DNA from: Lachnospiraceae bacterium
GTDB lineage: Bacteria; Bacillota; Clostridia; Lachnospirales; Lachnospiraceae
Direction: 5' to 3'
Assembly (NCBI GenBank): GCA_902363135.1
Contig: CABIZF010000004.1
Location: 62,001-126,000, forward strand
DNA length: 64,000 nt
Part shown: piece by piece, positions 6,590 through 17,374 of the stretch
Layout of the letters: the number at the start of each line of letters is the position of its first letter
How positions within the stretch are numbered: the first letter of the stretch is position 1
Program-made: the position numbers and the translations under genes
Notes under the pieces: generated by a model
What the model saw: the letters and a program-made list of their open reading frames with translations, nothing else
Told to the model about the DNA's origin: nothing
Databases searched by the model: none

Positions 6590-9013
6590 TTACTTGAACA
6601 ATACCTCTAATACAGGTGTATCTCTTACTCCTGTTTTCGTGCTATAATAATTCTCATTTAAAACCATAGCCATGCCATCTGCAATCGTCCGAATAGCATT
6701 TCCCAGTCTGGCTACTTCATCTGCCGACAAATTCACTACATAACGCTGCAATTTTCGCAGTATCTTTTTTTGTTCGCCAACATTCGTGCCTCTTTCAAGA
6801 CGCCCGATCAACTCTTTGGCTTCCTCATTGTACGGAATCAAAACTGCTATTTTCCCAGTGTCCTCTATCACATGAAATTCATCACCTGCGGTTCGAAAGG
6901 CCTGATTCAATAGTAATTTGATTTCTTTGGAATAGCTTCCATTATGACTTCTGATATATTGCTTAACTCCTACGTCATTTCTTCCAAGTAAATCATTCAG
7001 TGTACTTTCTTTATATAGATATTTTGTCGCATCCTGTTCAAAATAACGCAACCGGTAGTATCTCTGTATCGCTTTTTGTGAATCCAATGAGCAACCAAAA
7101 TACTCCTTCTCTCTTTGGAAATCATCCAGTAGCCTTTCTCCTGCTTTTTGCGAAGCTCTCATACTAACCAATCGACTAATATTTTCCTCTTGCTCTGACA
7201 ACTTGACAATTATCACGCTGCCGTATTCCAATTCCTTATGACGATTGCATCGACCGGCAGCCTGTATAATACTGTCCAGTCCACTTAAGGAACGGATCAC
7301 ACAAGCAAATGAAATATCGACGCCTGCCTCAATCAACGGGGTGGTCACACAAATAACCGGGTATTTTTCCTCCAGCATTTTCTTCATTTTTTTCAATTCA
7401 TCGCTCCGATTTTCAGCGCACATGAGCGTACTAAGATGATATTGTTCACAGCCATCCTGTCTTTTCTTCAATTGTTCATACAATTTTTTTGCAGTCTTTT
7501 TGGTGTTCACAATCACAAGCACTGAATTCATCTTATGAAATCTTTCCAAGGTAAGCGTACACAAATCCTCTATAGACATGCCACCAGGAATATGCGTCTT
7601 ATCCTCGATTTTCACACGCTGAAATACTTCGGCATACTGATTCGGATTGCCTGCCATTTCCACACATGGCATAACATTATTCTCTTTCAGCAACGCAGCC
7701 GATGGCTGCGTCGCCGTACATAATACAACGGTTGTATTGCAAAATGTCGTCAGAAAATTAACTGCAAGATTAAACAGCTCCATGCAGTGAACCGGTATCG
7801 CCTGCACTTCATCAAAAATAATGACGCTATTACATATCTGCTGCATTCTGCGAATACAGCTCTTATCAGACGAAAACAACGTATTCAGCATCTGTACCGC
7901 TGATGTTGCTATAATTGGACTATCCCAGGTCTCTGTCAATTCCCGGTATCTCTCTTCTTCCTCCTCCGTCTCATGCAGGACATTACAATGATGCTCCAGG
8001 ACATAACTGTCATTTCCAACTGCCTTTCGAATATCCTCCGCGCACTGATCCAGCACAGAATTGAACGGAGCCACATATACAATATGTTTCTTTTTATAAT
8101 TTAAAGCATGATATAATGCAAACCGCAAACTACTGTATGTCTTTCCCGCCCCAGTCGGTACGGTCAATCTGTATAGCGCCTGCTCCTTCTGCGCGGCTTC
8201 GCAGCAAAGATCCGATATTTTTTGTCTCTGAACATTCAATGGACTAACTGACTTCTTTTTATCCCTCTGCAATTCGCCCATATATGCGCAAAAATGTTGG
8301 ATTGCATCCTGCCATATTTGTTGCAGAGCTGATTCTGACATCCGCTCCGGAAGTGGCATTTTATTATAGAAACAAGCCGTATCTGTCCAATCGCTGTCAA
8401 TCAGTACAGACAGGAGCAAGCGTTCAAACATTCCTATATAAAAGCTTGCTTCTCCATATTTACCAGCTGTGTCTTTCAACGCTTCTTTGACTTGCCTTCT
8501 TAGCTGTTTTCCGTCTTCCTGCGCTGTTTTCACAAGGCTAAGTAACTCTTCTTTATCATACAATGTGAAAAAACGTTTTTTCACATCCTCATAATCTTCC
8601 TGTTTTAGCATCCGCCTTTCTGAGAGAGTCTTTCCCGATTCCAAACTGATACAGTCCTGTAATCCATGATGTGAATAGATCGCAGTTCCTACCAATTTTG
8701 CCAAAAAACTTTCCGGTATCAATTCTTCCAGAAGCTTTGCCCCTACAGATGAATGATCAATATGTCGTCGCGGTGCCTTCTCTCCATACAATTCTACTTC
8801 ATACATGTACTGACGAAATTCCGGAAGCAATTTACCTGGATCATGCATTTCACCAGTCAGAAATGCAATATTTTCCAATATTGGAAGTGGACAATTTTTC
8901 CTACTCAAATATGCCACATGATCCATATGTTCCTTTAAACTTTGTTTTTCTCCTGTACCGGGAATTATATGACCCGTATAAAAATTCTGCTCCGAAAATT
9001 CATCTTCTTCCAT
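6590..9013 (-). CDS. cas3: Cas3 helicase-nuclease (type I-C)
   Basis: An 807-aa fusion of an N-terminal HD nuclease and an SF2 helicase, the enzyme that degrades target DNA after Cascade binding. HD residues include SLKEHMDHV, GEMHDPGK, RHIDHSS and YSHHG in the first 130 residues. Helicase motifs are VPTGAGKTYSS (Walker A), IFDEVQAI (motif II), VLCTATQPSA (motif III), VTTPLIEAGVDIS (motif V) and QAAGRCNRH (motif VI). No key residue appears missing. It is the first gene of the cas operon, about 58 nt downstream of a consensus promoter, and reads into cas5, cas8c, cas7, the cas4-cas1 remnant and cas2. Confidence 0.96.
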   Translation of the reverse strand: MEEDEFSEQNFYTGHIIPGTGEKQSLKEHMDHVAYLSRKNCPLPILENIAFLTGEMHDPGKLLPEFRQYMYEVELYGEKAPRRHIDHSSVGAKLLEELIPESFLAKLVGTAIYSHHGLQDCISLESGKTLSERRMLKQEDYEDVKKRFFTLYDKEELLSLVKTAQEDGKQLRRQVKEALKDTAGKYGEASFYIGMFERLLLSVLIDSDWTDTACFYNKMPLPERMSESALQQIWQDAIQHFCAYMGELQRDKKKSVSPLNVQRQKISDLCCEAAQKEQALYRLTVPTGAGKTYSSLRFALYHALNYKKKHIVYVAPFNSVLDQCAEDIRKAVGNDSYVLEHHCNVLHETEEEEERYRELTETWDSPIIATSAVQMLNTLFSSDKSCIRRMQQICNSVIIFDEVQAIPVHCMELFNLAVNFLTTFCNTTVVLCTATQPSAALLKENNVMPCVEMAGNPNQYAEVFQRVKIEDKTHIPGGMSIEDLCTLTLERFHKMNSVLVIVNTKKTAKKLYEQLKKRQDGCEQYHLSTLMCAENRSDELKKMKKMLEEKYPVICVTTPLIEAGVDISFACVIRSLSGLDSIIQAAGRCNRHKELEYGSVIIVKLSEQEENISRLVSMRASQKAGERLLDDFQREKEYFGCSLDSQKAIQRYYRLRYFEQDATKYLYKESTLNDLLGRNDVGVKQYIRSHNGSYSKEIKLLLNQAFRTAGDEFHVIEDTGKIAVLIPYNEEAKELIGRLERGTNVGEQKKILRKLQRYVVNLSADEVARLGNAIRTIADGMAMVLNENYYSTKTGVRDTPVLEVLFK

Positions 9014-9070
9014 ATTCCTTCTCCTTTACTTCTTCTGATTCATTTATCGCACATCTCTTTCTCTTATTTC

Positions 9071-9099
9071 ATAATATATCTCATCAATTGCTTTGTCAA
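9071..9099 (-). promoter_or_regulatory. Consensus promoter of the cas operon
   Basis: On the minus strand TTGACA (9099-9094) and TATTAT (9076-9071) are separated by exactly 17 bp. The expected start of transcription is about 50 nt before the cas3 ATG. No second promoter is needed for the tightly packed downstream genes. Confidence 0.85.
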
Positions 9100-9107
9100 T
9101 ATTTTTA

Positions 9108-9249
9108 ATTAAAGACATAAATAGAAATTTAGTTTTGGATTTACAATCATTTGAAAGCTTTTTCTTGCATCACAAATGCATTTGTGCTAGTCTATTCCAG
9201 TCAGTTTTTAGTCATCACTAAAAACTGTGAGTTGAAAAATGTCTTTAAT
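9108..9249. repeat. 142-bp palindrome-rich element between cas3 and dnaK
   Basis: Perfect 11-bp inverted ends, ATTAAAGACAT (9108-9118) and ATGTCTTTAAT (9239-9249), enclose two further perfect palindromes: a 16-bp one (CACAAATGCATTTGTG, 9171-9186) and a 10-bp hairpin (CAGTTTTTAG / CTAAAAACTG, 9202-9227). No ORF is present. It looks like a small MITE-type insertion or a regulatory region at the island border. Confidence 0.45.
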
Positions 9250-9250
9250 C

Positions 9251-9309
9251 AAAAAAGAAGCATCCTGCTCTGATTGAATATCTTTCAGCGCAATGCTTCT
9301 TTTTATTTT
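9251..9309 (-). terminator. Rho-independent terminator after dnaK
   Basis: Arms AAAGAAGCAT and ATGCTTCTTT (9253-9263 and 9293-9303) are followed on the minus strand by a T run. It lies about 25 nt past the dnaK stop. The plus strand also has a T-rich tail, so it may work both ways. Confidence 0.75.
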
Positions 9310-9334
9310 ATTTATTACTTATCTCCAACTTTTC

Positions 9335-11077
<1,743 letters not shown>

Positions 11078-11136
11078 ATGTGAAGTCCTCTTTTCTATAT
11101 TTTTTCTAAAGGCAAAACCGTTTTTCATCCTTTCTA

Positions 11137-11165
11137 ACTTTAGCCTCTCCCCCTGCTCCCGTCAA
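11137..11165 (-). promoter_or_regulatory. Promoter of dnaK
   Basis: Minus-strand TTGACG (11165-11160) and TAAAGT (11142-11137) are separated by 17 bp. No CIRCE repeat (TTAGCACTC-N9-GAGTGCTAA) is present. Confidence 0.65.
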
Positions 11166-11192
11166 TACGCCGCATCTTTCTTTTAGAAAAAC

Positions 11193-11222
11193 TTCACATA
11201 TTTTAGAAACTGGTTATGTGAA
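11193..11222. promoter_or_regulatory. Perfect inverted repeat upstream of the dnaK promoter
   Basis: TTCACATA (11193-11200) and TATGTGAA (11215-11222) form 8-bp perfect arms around 14 nt, just upstream of the -35 box. It could be a regulator site. No regulator is identified. Confidence 0.35.
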
Positions 11223-11236
11223 TGCTTTCTCAAACA

Positions 11237-11276
11237 GAAAAATCCCCCGCAGCTTCTCTGATTGAACCTGCGGGGG
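11237..11276 (-). terminator. Terminator after copA
   Basis: A 9-bp GC stem, CCCCCGCAG (11244-11252) and CTGCGGGGG (11268-11276), is followed on the minus strand by ATTTTT. It is separated from the copA stop by the module D repeat. Confidence 0.8.
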
Positions 11277-11291
11277 ACGCCCCTGCCATTT

Positions 11292-11470
11292 TATGATAAT
11301 GATACCAGGGTCAAAAGGTCATGCGTTTCATGCTTGCATGAAAAAGCATGACTTATTGACCCGCAAAACACCGAAAAGTAGCCATTTTTCATAGAAAAAT
11401 GAGCGGATTTGAGGTGTTTTAGGATTGCGAGAGCATGAAATGCGAAGCAATCCGTGTATCATAGGGGTCA
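11292..11470. repeat. Interspersed repeat module D, long copy
   Basis: About 180 bp with nested inverted pairs: an outer pair (TGATACCAGGGTCA near 11299 and GTATCATAGGGGTCA near 11456), CAAAACACC/GGTGTTTTAG, CATTTTTC/GAAAAATG and GGATTGC/GCAATCC. The segment with ATGATACCAGGGTCAAAAGG and TTCATGCTTGCATGA recurs inverted at 40.5 kb, and CATGACTTATTGACC recurs at 28.37 kb. It lies between the copA stop and its terminator, so it is transcribed as the copA 3' UTR. Confidence 0.65.
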
Positions 11471-11480
11471 TTTAATTATC

Positions 11481-14075
11481 CTACCGGATCCCGGTCACCT
11501 CATAGTCCTGATCCTCGACGGCCTTCTTCAGCACATCGTCTGAGACTGCCGCGGAAAGCTTTACGACTGCGGTGCCTGCCTCATGGCTGACGATTGCCTC
11601 AGTCACTTCCGGGAGTGCCTCGAGTGCCTTTTTAACCCGTGCCTCACAGTGTCCGCACATCATTCCTTTGATTTCCATTGTCTTTTCCATGTCTTTGTTC
11701 TCCTTTTCTTTTTGATTTTCTTCCGGCTGCACCGCTGTGGCGCTTCCGGTATTTGCAGACCGGCTTCCATTTCCGGTCGTGCTGCCTTTTTTCCTGCGCT
11801 TCTTATCCTTGCCGGCATCGTACATCCCGAACAGATTCAGCCGCAGTGCATTCGTGACGACGCAGAAACTCGAGAGGCTCATCGCCGCCGCGCCGAACAT
11901 CGGATTCAGCTTCCATCCAAAGATCGGATACCAAATACCTGCTGCGAGCGGAATACCGATGATGTTGTAAATAAATGCCCAAAACAGGTTCTCGTGGATG
12001 TTGCGCAGGGTCGCCCGGCTCAGGCGGATCGCCGCCGGAACGTCACTTAATCGGCTCTTCATCAGTACAACATCTGCCGCATCGATCGCGATATCTGTAC
12101 CGGCTCCGATCGCGATGCCGACATCTGCACGTGTCAGTGCCGGAGCATCATTGATGCCGTCGCCGACCATCGCGGTCCTCCCCTGCTCCTTTAGTGTACG
12201 GATCACAGCCTCTTTTCCATCCGGCAGCACTCCGGCAATGACCTCATCTACACCGGCCTCGGCACCGATCGCCTGTGCAGTCCGCTCATTATCTCCGGTC
12301 AGCATGACAACACGGATGCCCATATTCTGCAGCTCCCGGATGGCGCGCGGGCTGTCCTCCTTGATGACATCCGCTACGGCTATGATTCCGAGCAAACTGC
12401 CATTTTCACTGAAGAACAGCGGCGTCTTTCCCTGCTTGGAATACTGCTCGGCCATAGCCTTTGCCGCTTCCGGAATCGTCACCTTTCCTCCGATGAAGGC
12501 TGCGTTTCCGCCTGCCAGAAAGCTTGTGCCACGCCGCCCGGTCAGTCCGTTGCCCGGCACAGCCGTAAACTCAGTCAGATCACCACAGTCCATGCCGCGC
12601 TCTTTTGCCAGCTCCAGAACTGCCCGTGCCAGCGGGTGCTCACTCTTTTGCTCCAGCGCACCTGCCGCCAGCAGCAGCGCTTCCTCCGTCACCGGGGTGA
12701 TCGGGTACAGATCTGTCACCTTCGGTTCTCCACCCGTGATCGTTCCGGTCTTATCAAGTGCCACGATCTCCGTCTTTCCTGCATTTTCCAGAGAAACAGC
12801 CGTCTTAAACATGATGCCGTGCTTCGCACCCATACCGTTGCCGACCATGATCGCCACCGGCGTCGCAAGTCCAAGCGCACATGGACAGCTGATGACGAGC
12901 ACGGAAATACCGCGTGCCAGCGCAAATCCGACACTCTGTCCGGCCAGCAGCCAGCCTATGATCGTGAGAAACGCAATCGTAATGACAGCCGGTACAAAAA
13001 TACCGGATACCCGATCGGCCACCTTCGCGATCGGTGCTTTCGTCGCAGCCGCATCGCTGACCATCTGGATAATCTGGGAAAGTGTCGTATCCTCGCCGAC
13101 CCGGGTCGCCTCGCAGGTCAGAAAGCCAGACTGATTCAGAGTCGCCGCGGATACAGTATCCCCCGCCGCCTTGTCGACCGGAATGCTCTCACCGGTCAGT
13201 GCTGACTCATTGACTGCACTGCTGCCCTCTGTGACTACACCATCCACCGGAATATTTTCTCCGGGACGCACGACAAAACAATCACCGATCTTTACCTGAT
13301 CGATTGAAACCTCTGTCTCCTGTCCATCTCTTAGCAGCGTCGCGGTCTTCGGGGCGAGCTTCATCAGTCCTTTTAACGCATCGGTCGTTCGTCCCTTCGA
13401 GAGCGCCTCCAGCATTTTTCCGACCGTGATCAGTGTCAGAATCATTGCTGCCGATTCAAAATAAAATTCATGCATGTAGCCCATGACCGCGTCCATATCC
13501 CCGCGCACCTGTGCTCCGGTCATCGCAAACAGTGCATATACACTGTATCCAAATGATGCGGTCGCACCGAGCGCCACAAGGGTGTCCATGTTCGGAGCGC
13601 GATGCCACAGGCTCTTGAAGCCGCTGATAAAAAACCTCTGATTGATCACCATGATCGCGACAGTAAGGAGCAGCTGTACCAGTCCCATTGCGACGTGATT
13701 CCCGTCGAAAAAGGACGGCAGCGGCCAGTTCCACATCATATGCCCCATCGACACATACATGAGCGGGATCAGGAGCACGAGCGAAGCAATCAGACGTTTT
13801 TTCAGAAGCGGTGTCGTCTTGTCCTTGAGCATCTCTTCATAATCAGAAGCGCTGCTTCCGGAAGCTTCCTTTGCGCTGCCCTTTTTCGATGCGCCGTAGC
13901 CGGATGCCTCGACTGCCCGGATAATGTCCTGTGCCGAAGCAGTCCCCTCCACACCCATCGAATTCGTCAAAAGACTGACCGAACAGCCCGTCACGCCCGG
14001 TACTTTTAATACGGCCTTTTCCACACGGGCGCTGCACGCCGCACAGCTCATGCCTGTCACATTGTATTGTTCCAT
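11481..14075 (-). CDS. copA: Copper-translocating P1B-type ATPase CopA with N- and C-terminal HMA domains
   Basis: An 864-aa inner-membrane Cu(+) exporter. The ATG at 14075 ([18 protein letters not shown]) has AAAGGAGG 8 nt upstream; a longer frame would include that ribosome site. Domains in order: an HMA domain with CxxC (MSCAACS), a Ser/Ala-rich linker, a transmembrane region with the CPC metal site ([11 protein letters not shown]), the phosphorylation motif DKTGTITGG, the ATP site [12 protein letters not shown], the last helices ([11 protein letters not shown]), a charged linker and a second HMA ([19 protein letters not shown]). The C-terminal HMA resembles a CopZ chaperone fused to the pump. 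The downstream-of-csoR position and CsoR sites indicate copper induction. Confidence 0.95.
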   Translation of the reverse strand: MEQYNVTGMSCAACSARVEKAVLKVPGVTGCSVSLLTNSMGVEGTASAQDIIRAVEASGYGASKKGSAKEASGSSASDYEEMLKDKTTPLLKKRLIASLVLLIPLMYVSMGHMMWNWPLPSFFDGNHVAMGLVQLLLTVAIMVINQRFFISGFKSLWHRAPNMDTLVALGATASFGYSVYALFAMTGAQVRGDMDAVMGYMHEFYFESAAMILTLITVGKMLEALSKGRTTDALKGLMKLAPKTATLLRDGQETEVSIDQVKIGDCFVVRPGENIPVDGVVTEGSSAVNESALTGESIPVDKAAGDTVSAATLNQSGFLTCEATRVGEDTTLSQIIQMVSDAAATKAPIAKVADRVSGIFVPAVITIAFLTIIGWLLAGQSVGFALARGISVLVISCPCALGLATPVAIMVGNGMGAKHGIMFKTAVSLENAGKTEIVALDKTGTITGGEPKVTDLYPITPVTEEALLLAAGALEQKSEHPLARAVLELAKERGMDCGDLTEFTAVPGNGLTGRRGTSFLAGGNAAFIGGKVTIPEAAKAMAEQYSKQGKTPLFFSENGSLLGIIAVADVIKEDSPRAIRELQNMGIRVVMLTGDNERTAQAIGAEAGVDEVIAGVLPDGKEAVIRTLKEQGRTAMVGDGINDAPALTRADVGIAIGAGTDIAIDAADVVLMKSRLSDVPAAIRLSRATLRNIHENLFWAFIYNIIGIPLAAGIWYPIFGWKLNPMFGAAAMSLSSFCVVTNALRLNLFGMYDAGKDKKRRKKGSTTGNGSRSANTGSATAVQPEENQKEKENKDMEKTMEIKGMMCGHCEARVKKALEALPEVTEAIVSHEAGTAVVKLSAAVSDDVLKKAVEDQDYEVTGIR

Positions 14076-14207
14076 CCTCAATCCCTCCTTTGATGCCAAT
14101 CACAGCGGTATGCACCCCTGTGATCTGCCGTATTGATCCATACGGACTTTGCCTGTGACCACTTTTATCCGCAGATTTCCTGCCTTGCAGCCATCACCTT
14201 ACAGCGC

Positions 14208-14558
14208 CTATTTCATCAGCTTCTGTAACAGTGTCGCCAGCTCATCGATAACCTCGTCATTGCCTGCGCGGATATTCTCTGCCACACAGGTATGCAGGTG
14301 ATTCGTAAGCAATACTTTATTGAAGCTGTTCAGAGCTGCATTGACTGCTGCGACCTGCACCATAATATCCGTGCAGTAGGCATCCTTCTCAAGCATTCCC
14401 TGAATACCGCGCACCTGCCCTTCGATCCGCTTTAAGCGGTTCATCAGATCCCGGTACTCTTTATCTGAGCGCTCCTTCTTTTTCTGACAGCAGGTGCAGT
14501 CCTGCGTCGCTTTGCGCTCCTTGCAGTCCGCACATGTATCTGTAATTTTATCTTCCAT
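14208..14558 (-). CDS. csoR: CsoR-type copper-sensing repressor
   Basis: A 116-aa DUF156/CsoR-family repressor that releases DNA on binding Cu(I). The ATG at 14558 is preferred because AAAGGAGA lies 7 nt upstream. The core RLKRIEGQVRGIQGMLEKDAYCTDI, then NHLHTCV, contains the Cys, His and Cys that bind copper in CsoR. The N-terminus is unusual: CADCKERKATQDCTCCQKKK adds five cysteines before the core, which suggests an extra metal site. The gene lies 132 nt upstream of copA in the same direction. Its promoter carries two operator-like inverted repeats, so it is probably autoregulated with copA. Confidence 0.92.
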   Translation of the reverse strand: MEDKITDTCADCKERKATQDCTCCQKKKERSDKEYRDLMNRLKRIEGQVRGIQGMLEKDAYCTDIMVQVAAVNAALNSFNKVLLTNHLHTCVAENIRAGNDEVIDELATLLQKLMK

Positions 14559-14624
14559 CTCAGCTCTCCTTTCCTGACAGCCGGTCTCGCACATTCCCGC
14601 TATGCCTTTTATCTGTCTGCTTTA

Positions 14625-14642
14625 TATACCCCATACCGGTAT
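14625..14642. promoter_or_regulatory. CsoR operator-like site 2
   Basis: ATACCCCATACCGGTAT carries TACC/GGTA arms like the site inside the promoter spacer. It lies just downstream of the predicted transcription start, so binding would block elongation. Confidence 0.6.
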
Positions 14643-14654
14643 CTTATGTCGCAT

Positions 14655-14683
14655 ATCATATACCCTCTCCCGGTATTTGTCAA
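14655..14683 (-). promoter_or_regulatory. csoR-copA promoter with an operator inside its spacer
   Basis: Minus-strand TTGACA (14683-14678) and TATGAT (14660-14655) are separated by 17 bp. The spacer itself is the inverted repeat ATACCGGGAGAGGGTAT. A repressor bound there would exclude RNA polymerase, the arrangement known for copper repressors. Confidence 0.78.
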
Positions 14684-14860
14684 GCTCATATTGTGAATTT
14701 TTCCACTGTTCGCAGGCGTAATTATCATGTATAATGATAGGCGTGTTGTCATTCAAAACGGCTTCGCATCTGATTTGTGATCAGGCTTTGTCGTCTTCGT
14801 TCTGTATGACCACATCGTATCATAAGAAATAACATTGAGAAAATTTAAAGGAGACGTATC

Positions 14861-15337
14861 ATGACACACTATCTCATCGTATTCTTGATCTCTATGGTGC
14901 CGCTCATCGAGCTGCGTGGAGCCATCCCCTATGCAGTGGGCTTTCACCTTCCGCTGCTGCCGTCCTATGTAATCGCGATCATCGGAAATATGATCCCGGT
15001 TCCGATCATTTATCTGTTCGCCCGCCGCGTGCTCATCTGGGGAAAGGATAAACCGGTGATCGGCAAATTCTTCACGTTCTGTCTTGAAAAGGGCGAAAAG
15101 GGCGGCAAGAAGCTACAGGCGAAAGCCGGACGCGGACTGTTTCTCGCGCTGATGCTCTTCGTCGGCATACCCCTTCCGGGTACCGGTGCATGGACCGGGA
15201 CACTGGCAGCCAGCCTTCTGGATATGGACTTCAAGTCCAGTGTCATCGCAGTACTGCTCGGCGTACTCCTGGCCGGCATCATCATGGGGGCTGCAAGCGC
15301 AGGACTGTTCGGGGCGGTCGGCGCAATGTTCGCGTAA
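14861..15337 (+). CDS. Small multidrug export protein family (COG2426) membrane protein
   Basis: A 158-aa integral membrane protein. Hydrophobic segments cover about residues 1-12, 30-55, 90-110 and 125-155. The motif VPLIELRGAIPYAVGF near the N-terminus and GIPLPGTGAWTGTLAA near residue 108 are hallmarks of the family annotated as small multidrug export protein, though transport is unproven for most members. AAAGGAG lies upstream of the ATG, and a TATAAT-like box is near 14730. The gene is divergent from csoR and shares a bidirectional terminator with the peptidase gene that follows. Confidence 0.85.
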   Translation: MTHYLIVFLISMVPLIELRGAIPYAVGFHLPLLPSYVIAIIGNMIPVPIIYLFARRVLIWGKDKPVIGKFFTFCLEKGEKGGKKLQAKAGRGLFLALMLFVGIPLPGTGAWTGTLAASLLDMDFKSSVIAVLLGVLLAGIIMGAASAGLFGAVGAMFA

Positions 15338-15375
15338 CATATATATCATATCCTTTTCAGCATTTATTTATAGTC

Positions 15376-15486
15376 AAAAAAACAGGCAGGAAATATAACC
15401 GACGTGCTGCCGCTCTTCCTCTGCAACCATACCTGATTGTAAGGAAGAAGCCTGACACCCGGTCCTATATTTCCCGCCTGTTTTTT
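15376..15486. terminator. Bidirectional terminator between the exporter and pepF genes
   Basis: AAAAAACAGGC-GGAAATATA (from 15376) pairs with TATATTTCCCGCCTGTTTTTT (to 15486) around a 70-nt loop with its own small pairing. T runs occur on both strands, which suits the convergent genes. Confidence 0.8.
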
Positions 15487-15511
15487 CTCTGTTCTGTTAC
15501 GTCTTATCTTT

Positions 15512-17191
15512 TTACATCTTCTTGCGCAGTTCCTCAAGCTTTTCCGCCATCCGCGCGATACATCCTTCCTCATACGGCACCTCAAGGCCTACCGTATGCA
15601 GCATATCTGAATAGAATTTACATGCAGAAAGCTGACAAAGCTGCAAATAGCTCTCCCACGCCGCCTGACGGTCCTCCTCCATCCGGATCTTGTACATAAA
15701 CGCACAGGTCTGCGCCAGTACATAATCAATATAGTAGAACGGAGAGTTGTAAATGTGCTGCTGCTTCTGCCAGAAGCCTCCATTCTCGAAAAATGTATTT
15801 CCTTCATAATCCAGATGTGGCTTGTACACCCGCTCGAGCTTTCTCCACTCAGCCCTGCGCTCCTGCGGGGTCAGCTCCGGATGCTCATAAACGATGTGCT
15901 GGAACTCATCAACCATGCAGCCATATGGGATAAATGCCGCCGCATCCTCCAGATGCATTCTGCGATACCGGTCCGCATCCTCCTTTAAGAACAGCTCCAT
16001 ATAGCGGTCTGCGAAAAATTCCATCGACATGGAGTGGATCTCCGCTGTCTCCATCGTGATATCCCAGTGTTCCTCGATCGGATCCTTACCTGCCACATAC
16101 CCCTGAAAGGCATGACCGCACTCATGAGTGATGACATCCAGATCCCCGCTCGTCCCGTTAAAGTTTGCAAAAACAAACGGCGCATGGTAATCCGGCAGAT
16201 AGGTCATGTAGCCTCCCGCACGCTTTGTCTTGCGGCCAAGCACATCGAACAGCTCATTTTCCAGCATAAAATCAAAAAATTCCTGCGTCTCCTTCGACAT
16301 ATCCCGATACATTACCTGTCCGGCCTTCAGGATCTCCTCCGGTGAAAGCTCCGGAGCCGGGTTGCCCTCCGGATAATAAACACCCTCATCAATATACGAA
16401 AGCTTCTCCACACCAAGACGTGCCCGGCGCTCCTCATGAAGCCGTTCCGCAAACGGGACAAAATCACGCTTGATCTGCTCCCTGAAGCTCTTTACCTCCT
16501 CTGCCCCATAGGAGTTGCGCATCATGCGGTCATACCCAAGCGGTACAAAATTCGAATAGCCGAGCATCTGTGCCTGTTGTGTGCGGTTCTTCACCAGTTC
16601 ATCATAAATCTCATCCAGCTCATCCTGAATGCTCTCAAAAAATGCCGTGTATTTTTCGTAGGCCGCACGCCGCACGGTACGGTCTGCTGCAGTCAGGTAC
16701 GGGCGCAACAGGGATAAATTCAGTTCTTCTCCGTCCCAGTCAATCTTCGCAGTCGCGATCAGCTTGTTGTACCGATTCGTCAGGCGGTTCTCCTCCTGCA
16801 TCAGAGGGATCAGCTTCTCGTCAAATGAACGGAAGGAAATCTCCATGTTTTTAAAGGCGACCGGACCGATTTTTTCTTCCAGATACGCCCGATACGGAGA
16901 CTCATAGAGACATTTCCGGTACTTCTGTTCCAGATTCTGAACCTCCGGCCCGATCTCGTCGTAATACTCCTGTTCCTTCTCATAAAACGCATCGGTCATG
17001 TCGATATCGTGTCGGATATTCGCAATCGTCATCTGCGTCATGACATGGCCGCGCATCTCATAGTAGCGCTGATGTACGGCAAACTGTTCTTCGCCGCTCT
17101 TTGCCGCCTGCAGCTCTTTGATCAGCTCCTCATATGCGTGTGTAACGTCCGGCAGCTGCACCCGTTCGTAGGGCATCTCGTGAAATTTCAT
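15512..17191 (-). CDS. M3 family oligoendopeptidase (PepF-like)
   Basis: A 559-aa cytosolic zinc metallopeptidase that cleaves short peptides. The zinc site is ITHECGHAFQGY (HExxH), with a downstream Glu in METAEIHSMSMEFF as the third ligand. The flanking blocks LPDYHAPFVFANFNGT and FQHIVYEHPELTPQ are typical of clostridial M3 proteins. The ATG at 17191 is chosen for the GGACAGGAG ribosome site and a normal N-terminus (MKFHEMPYERVQLPDV). It is transcribed divergently from the shikimate-kinase-like gene; both promoters lie at 17.23-17.30 kb. Confidence 0.93.
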   Translation of the reverse strand: MKFHEMPYERVQLPDVTHAYEELIKELQAAKSGEEQFAVHQRYYEMRGHVMTQMTIANIRHDIDMTDAFYEKEQEYYDEIGPEVQNLEQKYRKCLYESPYRAYLEEKIGPVAFKNMEISFRSFDEKLIPLMQEENRLTNRYNKLIATAKIDWDGEELNLSLLRPYLTAADRTVRRAAYEKYTAFFESIQDELDEIYDELVKNRTQQAQMLGYSNFVPLGYDRMMRNSYGAEEVKSFREQIKRDFVPFAERLHEERRARLGVEKLSYIDEGVYYPEGNPAPELSPEEILKAGQVMYRDMSKETQEFFDFMLENELFDVLGRKTKRAGGYMTYLPDYHAPFVFANFNGTSGDLDVITHECGHAFQGYVAGKDPIEEHWDITMETAEIHSMSMEFFADRYMELFLKEDADRYRRMHLEDAAAFIPYGCMVDEFQHIVYEHPELTPQERRAEWRKLERVYKPHLDYEGNTFFENGGFWQKQQHIYNSPFYYIDYVLAQTCAFMYKIRMEEDRQAAWESYLQLCQLSACKFYSDMLHTVGLEVPYEEGCIARMAEKLEELRKKM

Positions 17192-17234
17192 ACTCCTGTC
17201 CTCTTCTTTCCTTTTATATATTTTGACTCCTTTC

Positions 17235-17263
17235 AGTGTACCATACCTGCCTTGTTCCGTAAA
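17235..17263 (-). promoter_or_regulatory. Promoter of the M3 peptidase gene
   Basis: Minus-strand TTTACG (17263-17258) and TACACT (17240-17235) are 17 bp apart. Confidence 0.5.
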
Positions 17264-17275
17264 GGCATTCCACAG

Positions 17276-17304
17276 TTGCAATTCCAAAACAGGTACGGTA
17301 AAAT
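17276..17304 (+). promoter_or_regulatory. Promoter of the shikimate-kinase-like gene
   Basis: TTGCAA (17276-17281) and TAAAAT (17299-17304) are 17 bp apart, divergent from the peptidase promoter. Confidence 0.6.
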
Positions 17305-17374
17305 AGACCGGAAAAAAGCATTGCCTCCGCAGCGTCCCGCTGCCGCAAATGTCGGAGGCAGAAAGGAACGGAAC

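Noticed and set aside
11193..11222. Inverted repeat before dnaK as a CIRCE element
   Set aside because: The arms TTCACATA/TATGTGAA do not match TTAGCACTC-N9-GAGTGCTAA.
11998..13134. 378-aa plus-strand ORF opposite copA
   Set aside because: Ser/Ala/Pro-rich composition typical of antisense translation; CopA motifs define the other strand.
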